From the NCBI GenBank assembly GCA_024811115.1, contig JAKOGH010000696.1, positions 124,001 to 188,000 of the forward strand: DNA of 64,000 nt, given 5' to 3'. Below, piece by piece: positions 22,657 to 37,641 of this stretch; positions within the stretch are counted from its first letter, which is position 1, and every line of letters begins with the position of its first letter. The DNA comes from Terana coerulea (lineage: Eukaryota > Basidiomycota > Agaricomycetes > Polyporales > Phanerochaetaceae). The translations under genes and the position numbers were made by a program. The notes beneath the pieces were generated by a model. The model was not told where the DNA came from. It worked only from the letters and a program-made list of their open reading frames with translations, and did no database searches.

Positions 22657-25484
22657 GTTGAGGGATTGAGAAGTACGCAGACGCGTCGCGTTCCGCTTGG
22701 CCTGCAAAATCGCCAATGCGTGCGTAAGACATTTCGCTGGGGGTGAGAGGGTTGCGAGAGTACGCGAAGGTAGGTGACGAGTGCTGGTGAAACGATACAG
22801 GAGACAGGTGAAGAGGTAGTTGCATCTCCTCAGTTCCTCTTATATTTCCCCACACTCGCGAAGTACGAATACTCCGGACGAGCTTGACGAAATACCCAGG
22901 CCTCACCAGGCCTCACTGATGGGATGTGCACGTTCCCCTTCCACCTATAGAATCGACAGCACCCGAGAGGCTACACAAAGGTAGAGATATGCGTGAGAAG
23001 ACGCTATTGTGCAATCACCATCAGGAGCCAGGGCGTACCTCGAGGCTATGGCGTAGGAGGGCGCGCTCGAATGTACGTCCTGGTCATTACCAATGGACCG
23101 GCTCCACTGCCTTCAAGGGCCCGTAGCAGGACACTGCTTCTGCCGCTTGCTCTCATCTTCTCTGCTCCAAAGGGTTCGAAGAGAGGCTGCAGGGCAGCAA
23201 CGGCGTGACGCGCATTTCAGGGTATGCCGCAGAACAACTAGTGTGACGTATTTCTCCCCAGCTCTTCTCCAAGTCCCAGACTTCGCAGCGACCGCATGAA
23301 ATCGTCCACTCGGCTGCACGGCATGCACAGCATGCGCACTCCAGATAGCAGCGGCTAGTAGCAGCAGAATCTTCACGGCGGAACGCAAGGGGCTGTATCC
23401 TCCGCGTCCGGCGGGATGACAGCCAGGCCGCCGCCACCACCGCGCATTAGGCACCGAGGATCAATCGATAAGAAAAGTCGGCGGTGCACAGCATGCGCCA
23501 TTGTTCTCTTCTCGTCCAAGTGCGAGGCCACGCCAGGTCGGAGGGGTTTGAGCAATGTGTTTCGGGGTGTGAAGAGGGCACTCTGGAGCTACGAACACGG
23601 ATCAGACTAGCTTAAGCGAAGTCATCAAAGAAGACGCCCAAACAAAACCGCCACTCCCGAACTTCAGGAGGCCTGTCCTGCTCTTCCTCTCGCATGAGCT
23701 GCGTAGAGCAGGTGATTGCTGCGCATATAGAGCACATTGCTAGGCCTAGGGGCGTCGCTGAAGGCGTGGAGAGAGGGAAGGGGACGGCGGCGGACATGAC
23801 CTGAGCTCGAGTTGTGCCTAGATAGCTGCCCCATTAGGTCAAGACTTTGCACAGTGATGGTGATGGCACAATCGCTTACCGGTTACTAGACAAGTAACCT
23901 AATCTTCCCTCCCGGTCGAGTCCTTGTATATTCGAGAGAACTTCTTCGAGTCAGACCTGGTCAGGAGCGCAGTCAGCGTCATGTCTCACAATACTTGAGT
24001 ATGACATACCTCGAGTTATGTGAACTCTTCTGCTGAGCCAATATGTCTGGTCGACTGTTCCCTTGCTTCGTTTGACACATGCTTATCCCAATACGAGCGC
24101 AGATGATGTTGTTTCCACTGCACAAAGTGAGTGATATCTCTGACGACCGAGTCGGGTCTTGCTGCGGAGGTAGCTCTACACTGGCTATCCGGTATGAGCA
24201 CCAAATTGTCTGTGAACTTGCGAAAATCTTGTGAAGCAGATTGACCACCTGCAGACTTTCAACCTACTAGAAGAAAGAACGAAAGTGCTCAACGTACCAA
24301 ATGCATACCAGATTTATGTGATAAATTCTGACGTGCTGTCGCCTATGTAATGTGGCGGACGCGTGCAGGGTCACGTTTGGTCGTTAAGTCGAGAAATGAC
24401 GATCGAGTTTGCCACACTGCGTGCAATGCGTATTGAAATTCGCATGTATTCTATGCATGCCAAGTGCAGAAGAATGAGAGTGACGCTATTTCCCATTCCG
24501 AAATGTGAGCCTCATGAATCTTAATATAGTCATGTAGTCGACGTACCAGCACCCGATGATTCCTTGCGAGGGTCATTACGAAGCAGCCCTTTTCGCAAGA
24601 ATTTGTATTTCTGTCGTCGAGCGTGTAGCCATGTTGTGTGGCTGTGTCGTTATAGTTAGTAGCGCATACATGCAGCTGGGCACGAGTGAAATAGGCATGT
24701 CTCTTTCTCCAGTAAAGTCACCGCATATGATGAGAAGGAAATGTTGCCATTCATCGCTGTGAGATTTTCTTTGCAGGTAGTTGGAGATATCTGGTCGACA
24801 ACTACAGCCACCTGCAAAAGCATGACGTGCCCACGGAGGTGATAGTATACGGTGCGAGTCGGATAGTCAGGCGTGAGCTGCCTGACGCTAAACACCAGAG
24901 GCAAAATAAGATGCACAAATGGCAGAGTCCCTTAATGCATCCCGTGCGTTTCAGTCAAGCATGATGATGGTACACACCAAGACCAGTTATGAGTACGGCA
25001 TGTCGAGAGACAGTTCAAGATCTTGGCGGCGGAAATGAGTATGAGGCTTCGAAGCTTGCAATTTCGAGATAATATACGCCCGCAAAAGCTTGTGAAGAGG
25101 CTGAGCCTGAGGGCTACCATTCGACCCAGGAATGAGGATGAGGAAGAGAGTTGAGAACAGCGAAAGAAAACGCTTAAAGCGACAACGCTCTCGGAGTCGG
25201 GTCTGTTGGGGCCAACGCCACGTGATTCAACGTCGGGCGGCGGGAGCACGTGTAGGGCGCGTCCCGACGCGAGGTTCGGGCGCTTAGGGCTTTAGCTCAT
25301 CCTCCACGTCCTCCTTCGACCGTTCTCACCGTGCACCGCACCGTCGACGCTACTCGCGACAGTGTGCTTGCCTTGCGATATCTATTTTCTCACATTTATG
25401 TCCGGACGACCTTTACTCACGCTATCACTCGCTGCTTAACCGCCACTGCCCAACTCGACCGCCTGCTCAGTGCTCGCGCCTTGA
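22657..25484. other. Gene-poor interval (about 2.8 kb)
   Basis: The first 200 bp should hold the ZfE promoter (TATA-like motif about 22838-22846, minus strand). The rest has only short frames. A minus-strand frame at 23113-23454 includes a signal-peptide-like stretch (KILLLLAAAIWSAHAVHA) but no ATG starts it and nothing recognisable follows. No RNA gene or repeat was identified. Confidence 0.4.
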
Positions 25485-26512
25485 ATGTACCTCACCACCG
25501 GGCCCCCGCTTCTCTTCGCGCTCGGCGTGCGCATCTTTCTTAATTTCATCAACCCCGAGCACGTCTACCGTACACCTGACTACCTCCTGCAAGGCCTCTG
25601 GCAGGGCGTGCTGCTCCATCACACCCTCAAGCACGCGCAGGCCCTTATCTTCCCCGTCGGCTTCGCCGTCACCGCGAAGCTCCTCTGGGACTTTGCGAAC
25701 GGGCTCGACACGACTAAGTGCGCGGCGACGCTGCTCGGCGCCGCGCTCGGCGTGCTCTTCACCGACATCCTCGCGCAGCTGTTCGAGGACGGCCGGTACA
25801 ACGAGGTCGAGCCCACGGCGTCAGCAGACGGGCGCAAGCCCTCCAGTTCCAAGCGGCTTCGACTCGTGTCGTTCGAGCGCGGCGCGGACCGCCGCCGCTC
25901 CTCCCACCAGCAGCGCGAGTCGACGGACCGGGCGCGCGCGCAGGCCGCCTCGCCCGCCCCGACGCAAGCCCACAGCATCGACACGGCGTGGACGATCGAC
26001 TCGCTCCCGTCGTCCATCGACCCGCACGGGAAGCTCTCGCCGGCCGAGCGCGAGATCGCGGTGCTGCGCGCGCGCGCGTCCGTCGCCGACGCGGAGCGGC
26101 GCAAGTACAAGGAGGAGAAGAAGTGGGCGCTCAGCCAGGGCAACGCCGCGCGCGCGGAGCAGCTCGACTGGCACGCGCGGCGGTACGACGCGCTCTACAA
26201 GAGCTTCAACCGCGAGGCGGACGCGAAGGTGGTCGAAGGTCTGTCGCTGCGTGTGTGATCGCGCGTGACAATGCTCATAGACGTTCCGTTGCAGCTGCAC
26301 GCGCTGCAGAGCCGCAACCGCCCCCACAAGTAGCAAGGCATGCACAAGTGACCTACAGCCAACCCCGAGGCCAGCAGGCACAGGCCCAGGCGGGTCCGTC
26401 TAACAGAGCCCCGCTCGTCAGTGTTACGGTTGGCGGAAACCCCTCTCGAAGTCGCAAGAAGAGTGGAGGTGCCAGCATCCTCAAGCCCTCTATACACGTG
26501 CACACCCGGTAG
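25485..26512 (+). CDS. Uncharacterised membrane protein with cytosolic coiled coil
   Basis: Exons 25485-26238 and 26295-26512 join in frame (G+CT across the intron) to about 323 aa. The N-terminal 110 residues contain three hydrophobic stretches: LLFALGVRIFLNFI, ALIFPVGFAVTAKLLWDFA and AATLLGAALGVLFTDILAQLF. A polar, Arg/Ser-rich segment follows. Next is a strongly charged helix (SPAEREIAVLRARASVADAERRKYKEEKKW...AEQLDWHARRYDALYKSFN) that should form a coiled coil. The second exon adds a Gln/Pro-rich, then basic tail. I do not recognise the family; it could be a small organelle-membrane protein tethered to a soluble partner. The third-position GC content is very high, as in other well-expressed genes here. 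Confidence 0.65.
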
Positions 26513-26998
26513 TGAGTCTTATTTGGGCTGTTTTGCAGTAGTGGTGTCTGAGCTGATTCCACTGGTACCTGAAATAGGCGAGAAACTACGACTTCATGAT
26601 TCACGACTGTGACGTAGATGTACTTGTAGACCATACCTTGCGACACCTCCCCATCGGATCCTTTGCCCCTATCTATTCCATCTCATACCTGCTTGAAGAT
26701 GCTCCTCATTCCCGCTGTTCTGATTTTATGCTCTGACAAGTCTAACGGTGTAGCATTAGGTACTAGTCTTAATGGTACAGGTGGTTATACTGGGTACTGT
26801 GTAGGCGAAACAATGTGAGGAAGTGTGCAGGGTAAAGATGCATAGCAATATCAGACAACAGAAACACAGAAGAAGAGCGCGCATGATAAACACGGAAACC
26901 AATGAGAAGAAAAAAATACAGTTGAGAGTTCGAGCAGTCAAAGATACAAACCGGGGCCGCCCAGCGACGGAACCAGTCTAGAGAGGGGGTCGTGGCCG
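26513..26998. other. Convergent intergenic region
   Basis: It lies between the 3' ends of the membrane/coiled-coil gene and CHD1. No gene is supported. Confidence 0.5.
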
Positions 26999-29900
26999 TC
27001 ACCGGTACTTGCCATTGACGTGCGCCGAGCCGGGGCGCGAGGGCACGGCGGAGCCGAGGCGCGGCTTCTTCGCCGCCGCGGCGACAGCGTCGCTCGAGCC
27101 CGCACGCGGCGCGCCCGCGCTCTCCTTCATGACCATCTTCGCGTGGATCTCCTCGAGCTTGCCCGCCTTGACCTTCTTCGGCCAGAAGAGCGTCACGAAC
27201 GTCCACAGGTGCCGCTTCCACCGCTTCGCGTCCTCGCCCGCCTTCGCCTTCGTCTCGAGCACGAACTCGATCCGCTTCCCGATCGCCGCGAGCGACTCCT
27301 TGAGGATTGCGACCTTGTCGTCCCGTGGCATGTCGCCGCCGGACGAGCTTGAGGTTTTTCTGCGTGGCGTGCGGTCAGATACCGACGCATGCTACCTGGT
27401 ATCGTTTACTCACCAGCTGCTTCTTCACTGGCCGGAGCTCCTCCTTGGTCGCCGCCTCGTCCATCGACGGACTGCTGGAGGTATAAACACTTGATTTTTT
27501 CACATAGACGAAAAAGGACTCACCACTCGTCCGACGACGACGAATCGGTAAATGTCGGCGTCGGCCGCCGCTTCCGCTTCCGTGTGCTCCCCTCGTCCAC
27601 CGACGCCACCGCCTCGCTCTCCGCCCGCGCGCGCGATATCCGCGAGCCGTACGACGTCGACGCGACTGGCGGCGGCGGCGAGAGCGACTGCTTGTGCGCG
27701 CCGCCGCTGCTCTTGCGCTGGAGCGTGCTCTCGATCGCGCGGATCTTCTCGTCGTGCTCGCGCAGGATGCCGAGCAGGTAGTCGCCGCGCCGGACGAGGT
27801 GGATCGCGTTCGGGATCGGCTTGCTCGACTGGTCCTCGCCCTTTTGCCCTCCTCGAGGAAGAACTTGCCGTCGAGGTTCAACCGCGCGTCCTTCTGCATC
27901 GCCTCCCAGTTCCCGAACCCGTACAGGTACGCGCCCACCAGCAGCATCGCGTCGTCCGTCGGGCCCCACCGTCCTGACCAGTTGAGCGTTGGCCGGATGT
28001 TGTCGATGGGTATCGCCCATGTGTAAGGGTCGTCCAGTTCGCTGAGGTACTTGAAGAGCACCTGGAGGTCACGGTGGCGCGAGAGCACGGTTTCTGCGTT
28101 GATGTTGCCGACGTTGCGGTAGGTGACGAGGACGGCCTTGCTCTTCTGGGCGTTTGTCAGCGTCTCGCCTGCCTCGATCTTTGCCCGCTTCTCGGTATTG
28201 TTCTCTTGTACAGCGTGTGCGCAGAGCTCGACAATGTCGTCCGCGGTGTCCATGATCATCCCCCGGTTCTTGTCCTGGAGCTTGGCCTCGGCGACCTGGA
28301 GACACGCTGTCAGTCCGAAAATGGATGAAGGTAGACAGCAGGTTACGCACAATGACATCGTACCGCTGGCGGATGTCGCCCCACCGCTGCAGGCTGCGGA
28401 TCAGGACCCGGACGTCGCGCTCCTTGAGCTCCATGGCCTTCTGACTGGCAGACTTGCGCTGGGGAGCGGGGTGCTTGGGCTTCTTTGGTGCGGGGGCAGC
28501 CGTAGGCTGCTCGACATCCATGCCTTCGTACGACACCGGCGCGTGGGAGCGCTTCCGATCCTTAGACTCCTTCTCCTGCGCGGCTAGTTCCTCGGCCTTG
28601 CGCTTCGTCTCCTCATCCTCGAACTTCTGCCGTTCCTCGAGGGGGATGATGTCCTCCCAGTTCATATCGTTCTTCACGTCGCTCACGTTCGGCGAACTGC
28701 GCCAGGAAGCCCTCGCCGCCGAGCGACGCGCCCTCGGCAGTGGCCGCCACCGTCTCGTGCTGCTCGGCCGTCTTGAGGATGTCGTCCAAATCCATCTCGT
28801 CCAGCTTTTGGTTCTGCTGGGTGTCATCCTTGTCGAAGCTGTCAAGCGAACATGAGCCGCCGCCCTTCCCATCGATACACGCAAAAGCAGGCACACTCAC
28901 ATCTTCTGCGCGCCGTACTTGAGGACGGCATGCAGCTCGTCCTGCTGAGGTCGTTCGGCTTAGAATTCTCCTTGGTAGCGCCGGCCTTGGAGCTGAGGTG
29001 TGCTTGCGACGTGTCCATCTGGTTGATAACTGAAATGAAGCCGCATCAACGTCAGCCCCTGCCCAGCCGTTCTCATGACCGCACGCGGAGCTCACTCACT
29101 CGCATACTCGAGCACCATCTTCTTCTTCGCCCGCTCCAGAACGTCTTCCTCCATCGTGTCCTTGCTCACGAACCGGTACACGCTCACATGCGACTTCTGG
29201 CCGATACGGTGCGCACGGGCCATCGCCTGGAGGTCATTTTGCGGGTTCCAGTCGCTCTGTCGACGGGGCGCAGGGTCAGCAACGCGCAGGCCGCGTTTAC
29301 ACACTCTCGGGTGATCGCGAGCGGCGACTCACGTCAAAGATGATCACGGTATCCGCAGTTTCCAGGTTGATCCCGAGCCCGCCGGCGCGCGTCGATAGCA
29401 GAAAGGCAAAATCGGGTGACCCGGGTGCGTTGAAGTGAGCGATGGACTTCTTGCGGGCCTCTGACGATACCATGCCGTCCAGGCGTTGGAACTGGTAGTT
29501 GCGAAGGCCCATGTACTCGCTGAGGAGGTCGAGCATGCGGACCATCTGGCTGAAGATGAGGACCCGATGGCCGTCTTGACGGAGTCGGGCGAGTAACTTG
29601 TCGAGTAATACCAGCTTGCCACTGCTCATGACCAGGCCCTTGAGGAGCTCCTCATTATTGGCGGCTTCGAGCTCGACACCCTCAAACAGGTACGGATGGT
29701 TTGCGGCTTTCTTCAGCTCCATCGCTGCCATCGTCGTCTCAGCATGCGCTACTAGTCGATCAATGGTATCTACTTACCAATGTTGAGCAAGCTAATGTTC
29801 GTGTTGCCGTTCGCACTCTTGACGAGGCCTGAAAAGTTCTGCGCGTAGTGATGAGCAAAGGCCAGTGAGCAGGCATGTGCGACCATACCTTGGTCAAGAT

Positions 29901-32319
29901 GTTCTTGTACAAGTGTGTTTGCAGCGAGGACATCTCGACCCGAAGGATCCGCTCGCTCTTCGTGGGCAGCTCGGTGAGCACGTCTCGCTTCAGCCGACGC
30001 AACATGAGCTCCTCGAGCTGTTTGTGCAGTTCCTTGATCTTCTCTTCGTGGTCGGCATCGGTGAGATCGAACTCGTTCGACAGGTGGACTGGGTAACAAC
30101 AATTGACGGATGGGACAGGTAGGCGCGAGTCGAAGGCGCAGGAAAGGAATACGCGTGTGGTTAGTGTAAGTTCACACCGGAAGGCGGATCGGAGAAGCAG
30201 ACGCACATTTCTCGGGCATCAGGAAGTGCATAAGCGATAAGAGTTCTGTGGAACGTGGTACACCGTGAGCGGCATTGCTCGAAAGAAGTGGCGCGTGTAG
30301 GCATACCTTTGACGTTGTTTTGCAACGGAGTTCCTGTAATGAGGACCTTCGACGCGGCGTTAAAGGCCCGTAGCGCTTCGTAGAGCTGACTCTCCGAGTT
30401 CTTCAAGCGATGCGCCTATAATGAAGAGGTGGGTATTAATATTGTAGAGTGTATGTTGGTTTTGAAATGAACCAGACCTCATCGACAGCCAGAACCTGCC
30501 ACTTGATATCGTTCAACTCGCGCGAATCTCGGAGGGTAATCTCGTAGGTCGTTAGAAGAACGTTCATCTTTAGCTTCTTGTTAGATGGCCCAAACTCGTA
30601 GTTGCGGATGACCTCTCGTGCTGCAGCGTTCCCGATATATGTTATGACATTGAGTTCTGGCGCCCATGCCTGGAATTGAAATTGCCACGCCGTAATCGTG
30701 GACAGAGGGACGATGACGAGGAAAGGGCCGTATTGCCTCACTTCGTGGAAGAGGTAAGACAGAAAAAGAAACGCTTTGCACCGTCTACGGATACAGTTGT
30801 CAGAGGCTCGTCGAAGAGGTATAAGCAAAGCGTACCTTTCCTAGACCCATCTCGTCCGCAAGTATGCCATTTTCCCCCTTACTCCACAAGTACGCGAGCC
30901 AATTGAGGCCGGTGAGCTGGAAGTCCTTGAGCACTCCGCCAGTAGCAGCGAGATACGGAGGATCCTCAGTGATCTTCTTGAATGTAGGCCGTTGGGTCTT
31001 GGCGTAGTTCGCGCTCTTGTACGGGAACTTGCCTTCCGCCTCCCGCTGTCTGAAGGCTTCGACCTGCTCCTTCGCGATGGTGCGGACCTCGCTCTGCAGC
31101 TCCCAGGTGCAATGTTCGTAATTGAGGTTGTTCCACTTGACAAAGTATTCCACATGGCCGAGCTCGTTGTCGCGCTGCGCAATTACACGCTCGACGGTCC
31201 TGTACGTTTCGTATTCCTCCTTTTCTCGCTCCTTGTCGAGCAGTATGGCCTCCTTGTCTTCTCTGCTGAGCCCTGGCGCATTGAGACGCTCTTGGTAAAT
31301 CTTGTACGCCTTGATGTAGTTGTCTACGCGTTTTAGGCCCTTGAAGCGCTTCAGAAATTCGTACGTCTCGTCCGTATTATGAAGATGGGAGAAGTTCTTC
31401 CACTTGATATGGTATCGCTGGACGACAGTTGTGAGATAGTATCGAGCAACGTTGAATTCTGACACGCACGATGTTGGTATACCAGTTATCCTCAGGGTCA
31501 TCCTTGAAGTCCTCGTCGCGAACATGGCTCAAGACCAGCTCGATCTCATCCTCCTCTTTGGCCGGAGCAGGCGCATAGTCCCCCGCTTCCAGCTCGTCGT
31601 CGTCAAACTGTTCAAAGTCCTGGACGTCGTCGACGTAATTTGGCACCTTCGTCCCTCGACTTGAGACGCGGACATCCTCGCTGGAGACGCGTGGTTTCTT
31701 CTTCTTCTTGGACTTTGCACCATAATCCGAGTCTGAGTCGGATGGTGATTCTCGGCGGACAGTGACTATGTAGTTTGATTGACCATGTGAGAATCATCAT
31801 TTACGTTTTCGTACAAAACATAAAAGGCCCACCTCTGGGCTTGCTGGGTTGCTTCTTCTTCTTGGGTGCCTTCTTCTTGCTCGCCCCATACTCCTCGTCG
31901 GCGTACGAGGCGTCCTCATCGGATGCGTCTTCGGGCTCAGGGTCATCCTCATATCCCTGAAACATATACTTGATATGGGAAGATGTCAAATGCAGTTAAA
32001 CATACCGAATCCTCATCTTTCACCTGTCCCGCCTGGTCAGCTATGATCTGAAGCGACAACAGAGCCCGCACTCACTGCACGCTTTGCCAGATAGGCCGAG
32101 GACACTGCACCCGTGTGGGAAGGTTGGGGCGGGTCGTCGAGTTCGTCGGTGGAATCGTCGTCCTCGCCTTCGGCGTCGACGTCCGGCGACTTTTGCACGT
32201 CGACGTCGGAGTCGACCTGCATCGGCTGCGCATCGTCGCTCTCGTCGCTGCTGAGGGGGTTCATGGGGGAGTGTTCCGAGGTGGTCATGTCGGCATCGTC
32301 AACACCGTTGGCGGACATG
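26999..32319 (-). CDS. CHD1: CHD1-type chromatin remodelling ATPase (two apparent single-base frameshifts)
   Basis: An ATP-dependent nucleosome spacing enzyme. In order: acidic N-terminus from the ATG at 32319; Lys-rich and acidic segments; a double chromodomain (first around [20 protein letters not shown], second around [18 protein letters not shown]); the Snf2 ATPase N-lobe with [10 protein letters not shown] (Walker A), VDEAHRLKNS and ITGTPLQNN; the helicase C-lobe with [33 protein letters not shown] and ARAHRIGQ; the [14 protein letters not shown] region; SANT/SLIDE ([22 protein letters not shown]); and the C-terminal CHCT/DUF4208 helix bundle ([17 protein letters not shown]...WTFVTLFWP). 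More than a dozen introns are present. The frame jumps at about 28688-28695 (one extra base before NVSDVKNDM) and at 27842-27845 (AAAA read on the minus strand, one base short before [11 protein letters not shown]). Both fall in conserved sequence of a normally important gene, so assembly error is likely. Confidence 0.9.
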
Positions 32320-33236
32320 AGGATTCCGAGGGACGGGAGAGGACACAGACGGACGGACGGGGACAGACAGCGACGAGGGGGGAGGGGGCGGTGTGAGGGG
32401 GTTGACGGCGTTGGCAAGGGTTTTACGAGCGCCAGAGCCGACGTCCCAGGATGGGCTGAGGCGTTCGCACGCGTGGGCAGGCGACGCCGGCCCACCCCTC
32501 ATCGTCACCGCCCATGGCGAACTCCGACCTTACCGTTCCGTGCATCAGCCACGATAATAATGTCCCCTTTCCAGCCGTCTCTGTCACACCGTCCGACCCT
32601 CACGCCCCCCCTCGGCCGCGTCCGCGCCCCTTTCTCCAGCCTTTCTCCAGCCTTTCTCCCCGTCGCCGACGCACAGGCCACTCGCCATCACCCATCACGA
32701 GCTCATCACACACCGCCCGCGTGCACCCAAACCCTAGACAGCCATCGGCCTCGGTCCGCACACCCCCGCCGCACGCAATCGCAATCGCCCCCAGCCCGCA
32801 GCCGGCCGTCACAGCCGCGCTCGACGCTGCTGAGGTCATCGTCGCCGGCATCGTCCACGCCCGTCACACCCGGTCACACACGTCACACCCCGCTCATTGT
32901 CCCCGTCACGCCCATCACGCAGACGCTGCGGGCGTCGTCCCCGGGCAGCTGTCCTGTCACGCAGATAAGCCGCCGCCGCCGCTGCCGGCCTCCCCGGGCT
33001 GTTCGTCACGACGCCCAGGTCACGCCTGTCCGACGAGCCGCACGCCTGGCCGGGGTGGCGAGCCTTCTCGACTTCCGCGCCGCATGTGCGCGGGCATGCT
33101 GAAGGTGCGTAGTAGCCTTGCGGGTATATACGATGACGATGGTGTGTACATGATGCAGCAATGTGTCCGTTAAATATGACTAGATTACGATTATAACCCA
33201 ACATGAAGAATGAAGGCAATGTCCACGGCAGTGCGG
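32320..33236. other. CHD1 upstream region, low complexity with repeated GTCAC-like words
   Basis: This is the 5' side of CHD1 and the 3' flank of the protease gene. From about 32580 to 33040 the plus strand is C-rich and carries many copies of (C/G)GTCAC or CTGTCAC. Long frames here are artefacts of the composition. Confidence 0.45.
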
Positions 33237-34998
33237 TTAGTAGCGGCGAGAGGGCTGGTACTGAGTGAAGGGCGCGTCCTGGCTGTATTGGCCGTAGGGT
33301 CCGTAGGTCTGACCGTACTCCAAGCCAGCGGGAGCGGGGTCTTGCAGGCGGCGGTACCGCTTACGCCGGCTGCTGGAGATGCAGAGCGCAATGGCAATCA
33401 GCAGCGCAACGCCGAGGACGGAGCTGCCTGCGATGATGTACGGCAGGTACGGGTGCACCTTGTCCGCGAAGCTTTCGTCGTTGTTGTTGCTGTTGTTGTC
33501 GGTGTTGGGTGGCAACACGGAGGCGGGGAGCAGATGGAAGTTGCCTGTGTTGTCGACATCGTTCAGCCGCACCTTGACAAAGTCCCAGTGCGCCTCGGAC
33601 ACGTCCGCTGTCAGAGGAAGGAGCTGGATGTACGGGTCGGCGACCTTTGATGAGGCACCGTCCACAAAGTCACCATAGTTGATGAGTATGTAAGCGTTGC
33701 GTACTGTTTCTATGTCAGTAACCGACTTCTGTATATGCATCACTGATTACTTACGGAAAGCCATGCCGAGAATCATATCGTACGTGGAAGCCTCTGCGCC
33801 CGGCTGAATTGGCTGGAAGGAACCCACGCAGACAGGGTTTCCAGAATCATCGGTCTTCTGCAGCTGGGACAGACTGGTGTCGAGAGGGTGTATGGGATAA
33901 CTGACGTTGTTGAACTTGAATGTGACATTCAGCTCAACGTCGCACGGGAGGGTGTAGACTTGTCCAAGGCCAGTAAAGTTCACCAGGTTCGCCCCAGGCA
34001 CTCGCGCGTAAAAAGCATCTGCGACAGCCCTGGATACCCGTCAGCGCCGAATCACTTCTTATGATGCATTTACTCACTTGGGCACCTGCGGAAGGGAGAA
34101 CCCACTGTCAAAAATGACATTGAGCCTGTCCTTGCCGCCGTTCTTGACGCGCGATGTGACCTGCACCGGCTGGCCGTCAGGGCCAATGATGCCGTCCGCA
34201 TCCAGCAGCGTCTGCCAGTGCTGCCCGAGCCCGTCGCTGACCTCGAACACAGGCAGCTTCGGCATGCTCGTCACGTTGTCAAAGCCCGTGACGGGGTGCC
34301 CGATCGTGAGGTCGCCCGGAAACGGGTCCGTCGGGTCGTCGCTGCGCCCGAGGTAAATCGAGAGGTAGTTCGGCGTCGACGTGTTCTGGCGGAAGATGCG
34401 GTCCAGCGGCGTGTCGCCGTTCGGGTTGTTGAGCACACTGTGGATCTCGGACCCAGAGTTTGGCCCCAGGCCGAGTAGGCCCTCGCCTTTTGCGTTGTTC
34501 CCTGACTGGTCCAGGATGAACGCCTGGTTCATGATTGTGAACTCTTCGAGCCCCATTTTGGCTGTCAGGATAGGACCTAACAGAGCGTTACTGTGAGCTC
34601 TAGTAGTATCTGCTGCGAGAGGCAGAACACACCTGAAGCGGCACCAATGGCGTAATTGACAGTGGCTTTCTTGCCCGTGCTCCCCGCACCAGCAACGTTG
34701 CCCGCCACATACAAGTCGGAACTGCGCATATATGCGTTAATTACGGTCATCCACCCCAAAAACAAGCTACGCACCTTCCTGTATCGATGAGCACAGGGAA
34801 CACCTCGTCGTTTAGCGTGATATTAGTGTAGTATTTCAGGTCTCCGTCGTCTCTGAGGTCGGCGGTCATCGTGCTCCTCCGCCTCAGCCGCTCCTCATGC
34901 GGTATCCGCCGTCCGCTGATACGTATAGCATTGGCCTCCGAGAGATTGTCGAGCAGAAAGGACAGGTACAGCAACAGCGACGTTGCCAGAAACTTCAT
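33237..34998 (-). CDS. Pepsin-like aspartic protease (A1) with C-terminal membrane anchor
   Basis: A secretory-pathway aspartic endopeptidase that is probably cell-surface bound. A signal peptide (MKFLATSLLLYLSFLLDNLSEA) and short propeptide precede the mature domain. Catalytic Asp 1 lies in VLIDTG/SSDLYV, joined across an intron after the Gly/Ser codons. The flap region is degenerate. Catalytic Asp 2 is in NVIFDSGFSLPQ. The usual late hydrophobic-Gly motif is YDMILGMAF. After the catalytic domain come an Asn-rich linker, a single transmembrane helix (YIIAGSSVLGVALLIAIALCI), a basic stop-transfer (SSRRKRYRRL) and a Tyr/Gln/Pro-rich cytosolic tail ending PSRRY. Many N-glycosylation sites are present. 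DSG instead of DTG at the second site is seen in active relatives. The substrate is unknown. Confidence 0.87.
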
Positions 34999-35512
34999 CG
35001 CGCACCAGGCGAGACGCGAGGTCGATTACAGCGTTCCGGGGGCGAAAGAAAAAACAAGCAAAGCAGAGCAAGCTGCGAGAGCACGGAAGAAGGGGTACGT
35101 TGGGCGTAGGACTAGTAGTGTAGAGTGTCCGTCAGAACGAGAACATGAAAGGAACGTGTCCGAGTTTTATTATGGAGGGACGGCGAGGCGAAAGGAGGGC
35201 TGTGCTAGGCGCCCGCTTGGCTGCGCGAGTTTCATGACGCCAGGGACACCGCCCACGTCTGATTCGTTGCTTGGCACCACTCCGAGAATGCAGCAATCCC
35301 GCATCGCCATCGCTCCAAAGAGAGTTAGGAGAATGCTACAGTAATGTCTATTGGAACGCGAGAGGTTTGTGAATACATTGTGTGGTATATAGAGTGCGTA
35401 GGGGTACGTAACCCGTAGGAGATAAGTGAAATGGAGGTATGCCAAGAGATCTGTGGCAGCGGGCCTGTTGACAAGTAAAACAGCTGGCCGGGCATGCAGG
35501 GTCTAGTCGAGT
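34999..35512. other. Intergenic region between the protease and ATP sulfurylase
   Basis: 5' flank of the protease gene and 3' flank of MET3. No gene is supported. Confidence 0.5.

Positions 35513-37641
<2,129 letters not shown>

Noticed and set aside
23113..23454. Signal-peptide-like frame and overlapping Cys-rich frame
   Set aside because: No ATG start, the frames overlap each other, and no coherent downstream exon could be found.
32113..33173. Long plus-strand frames rich in Pro, Arg and Ser
   Set aside because: Low-complexity C-rich DNA in the CHD1 upstream region gives long frames in several phases at once; no motif or splice logic.
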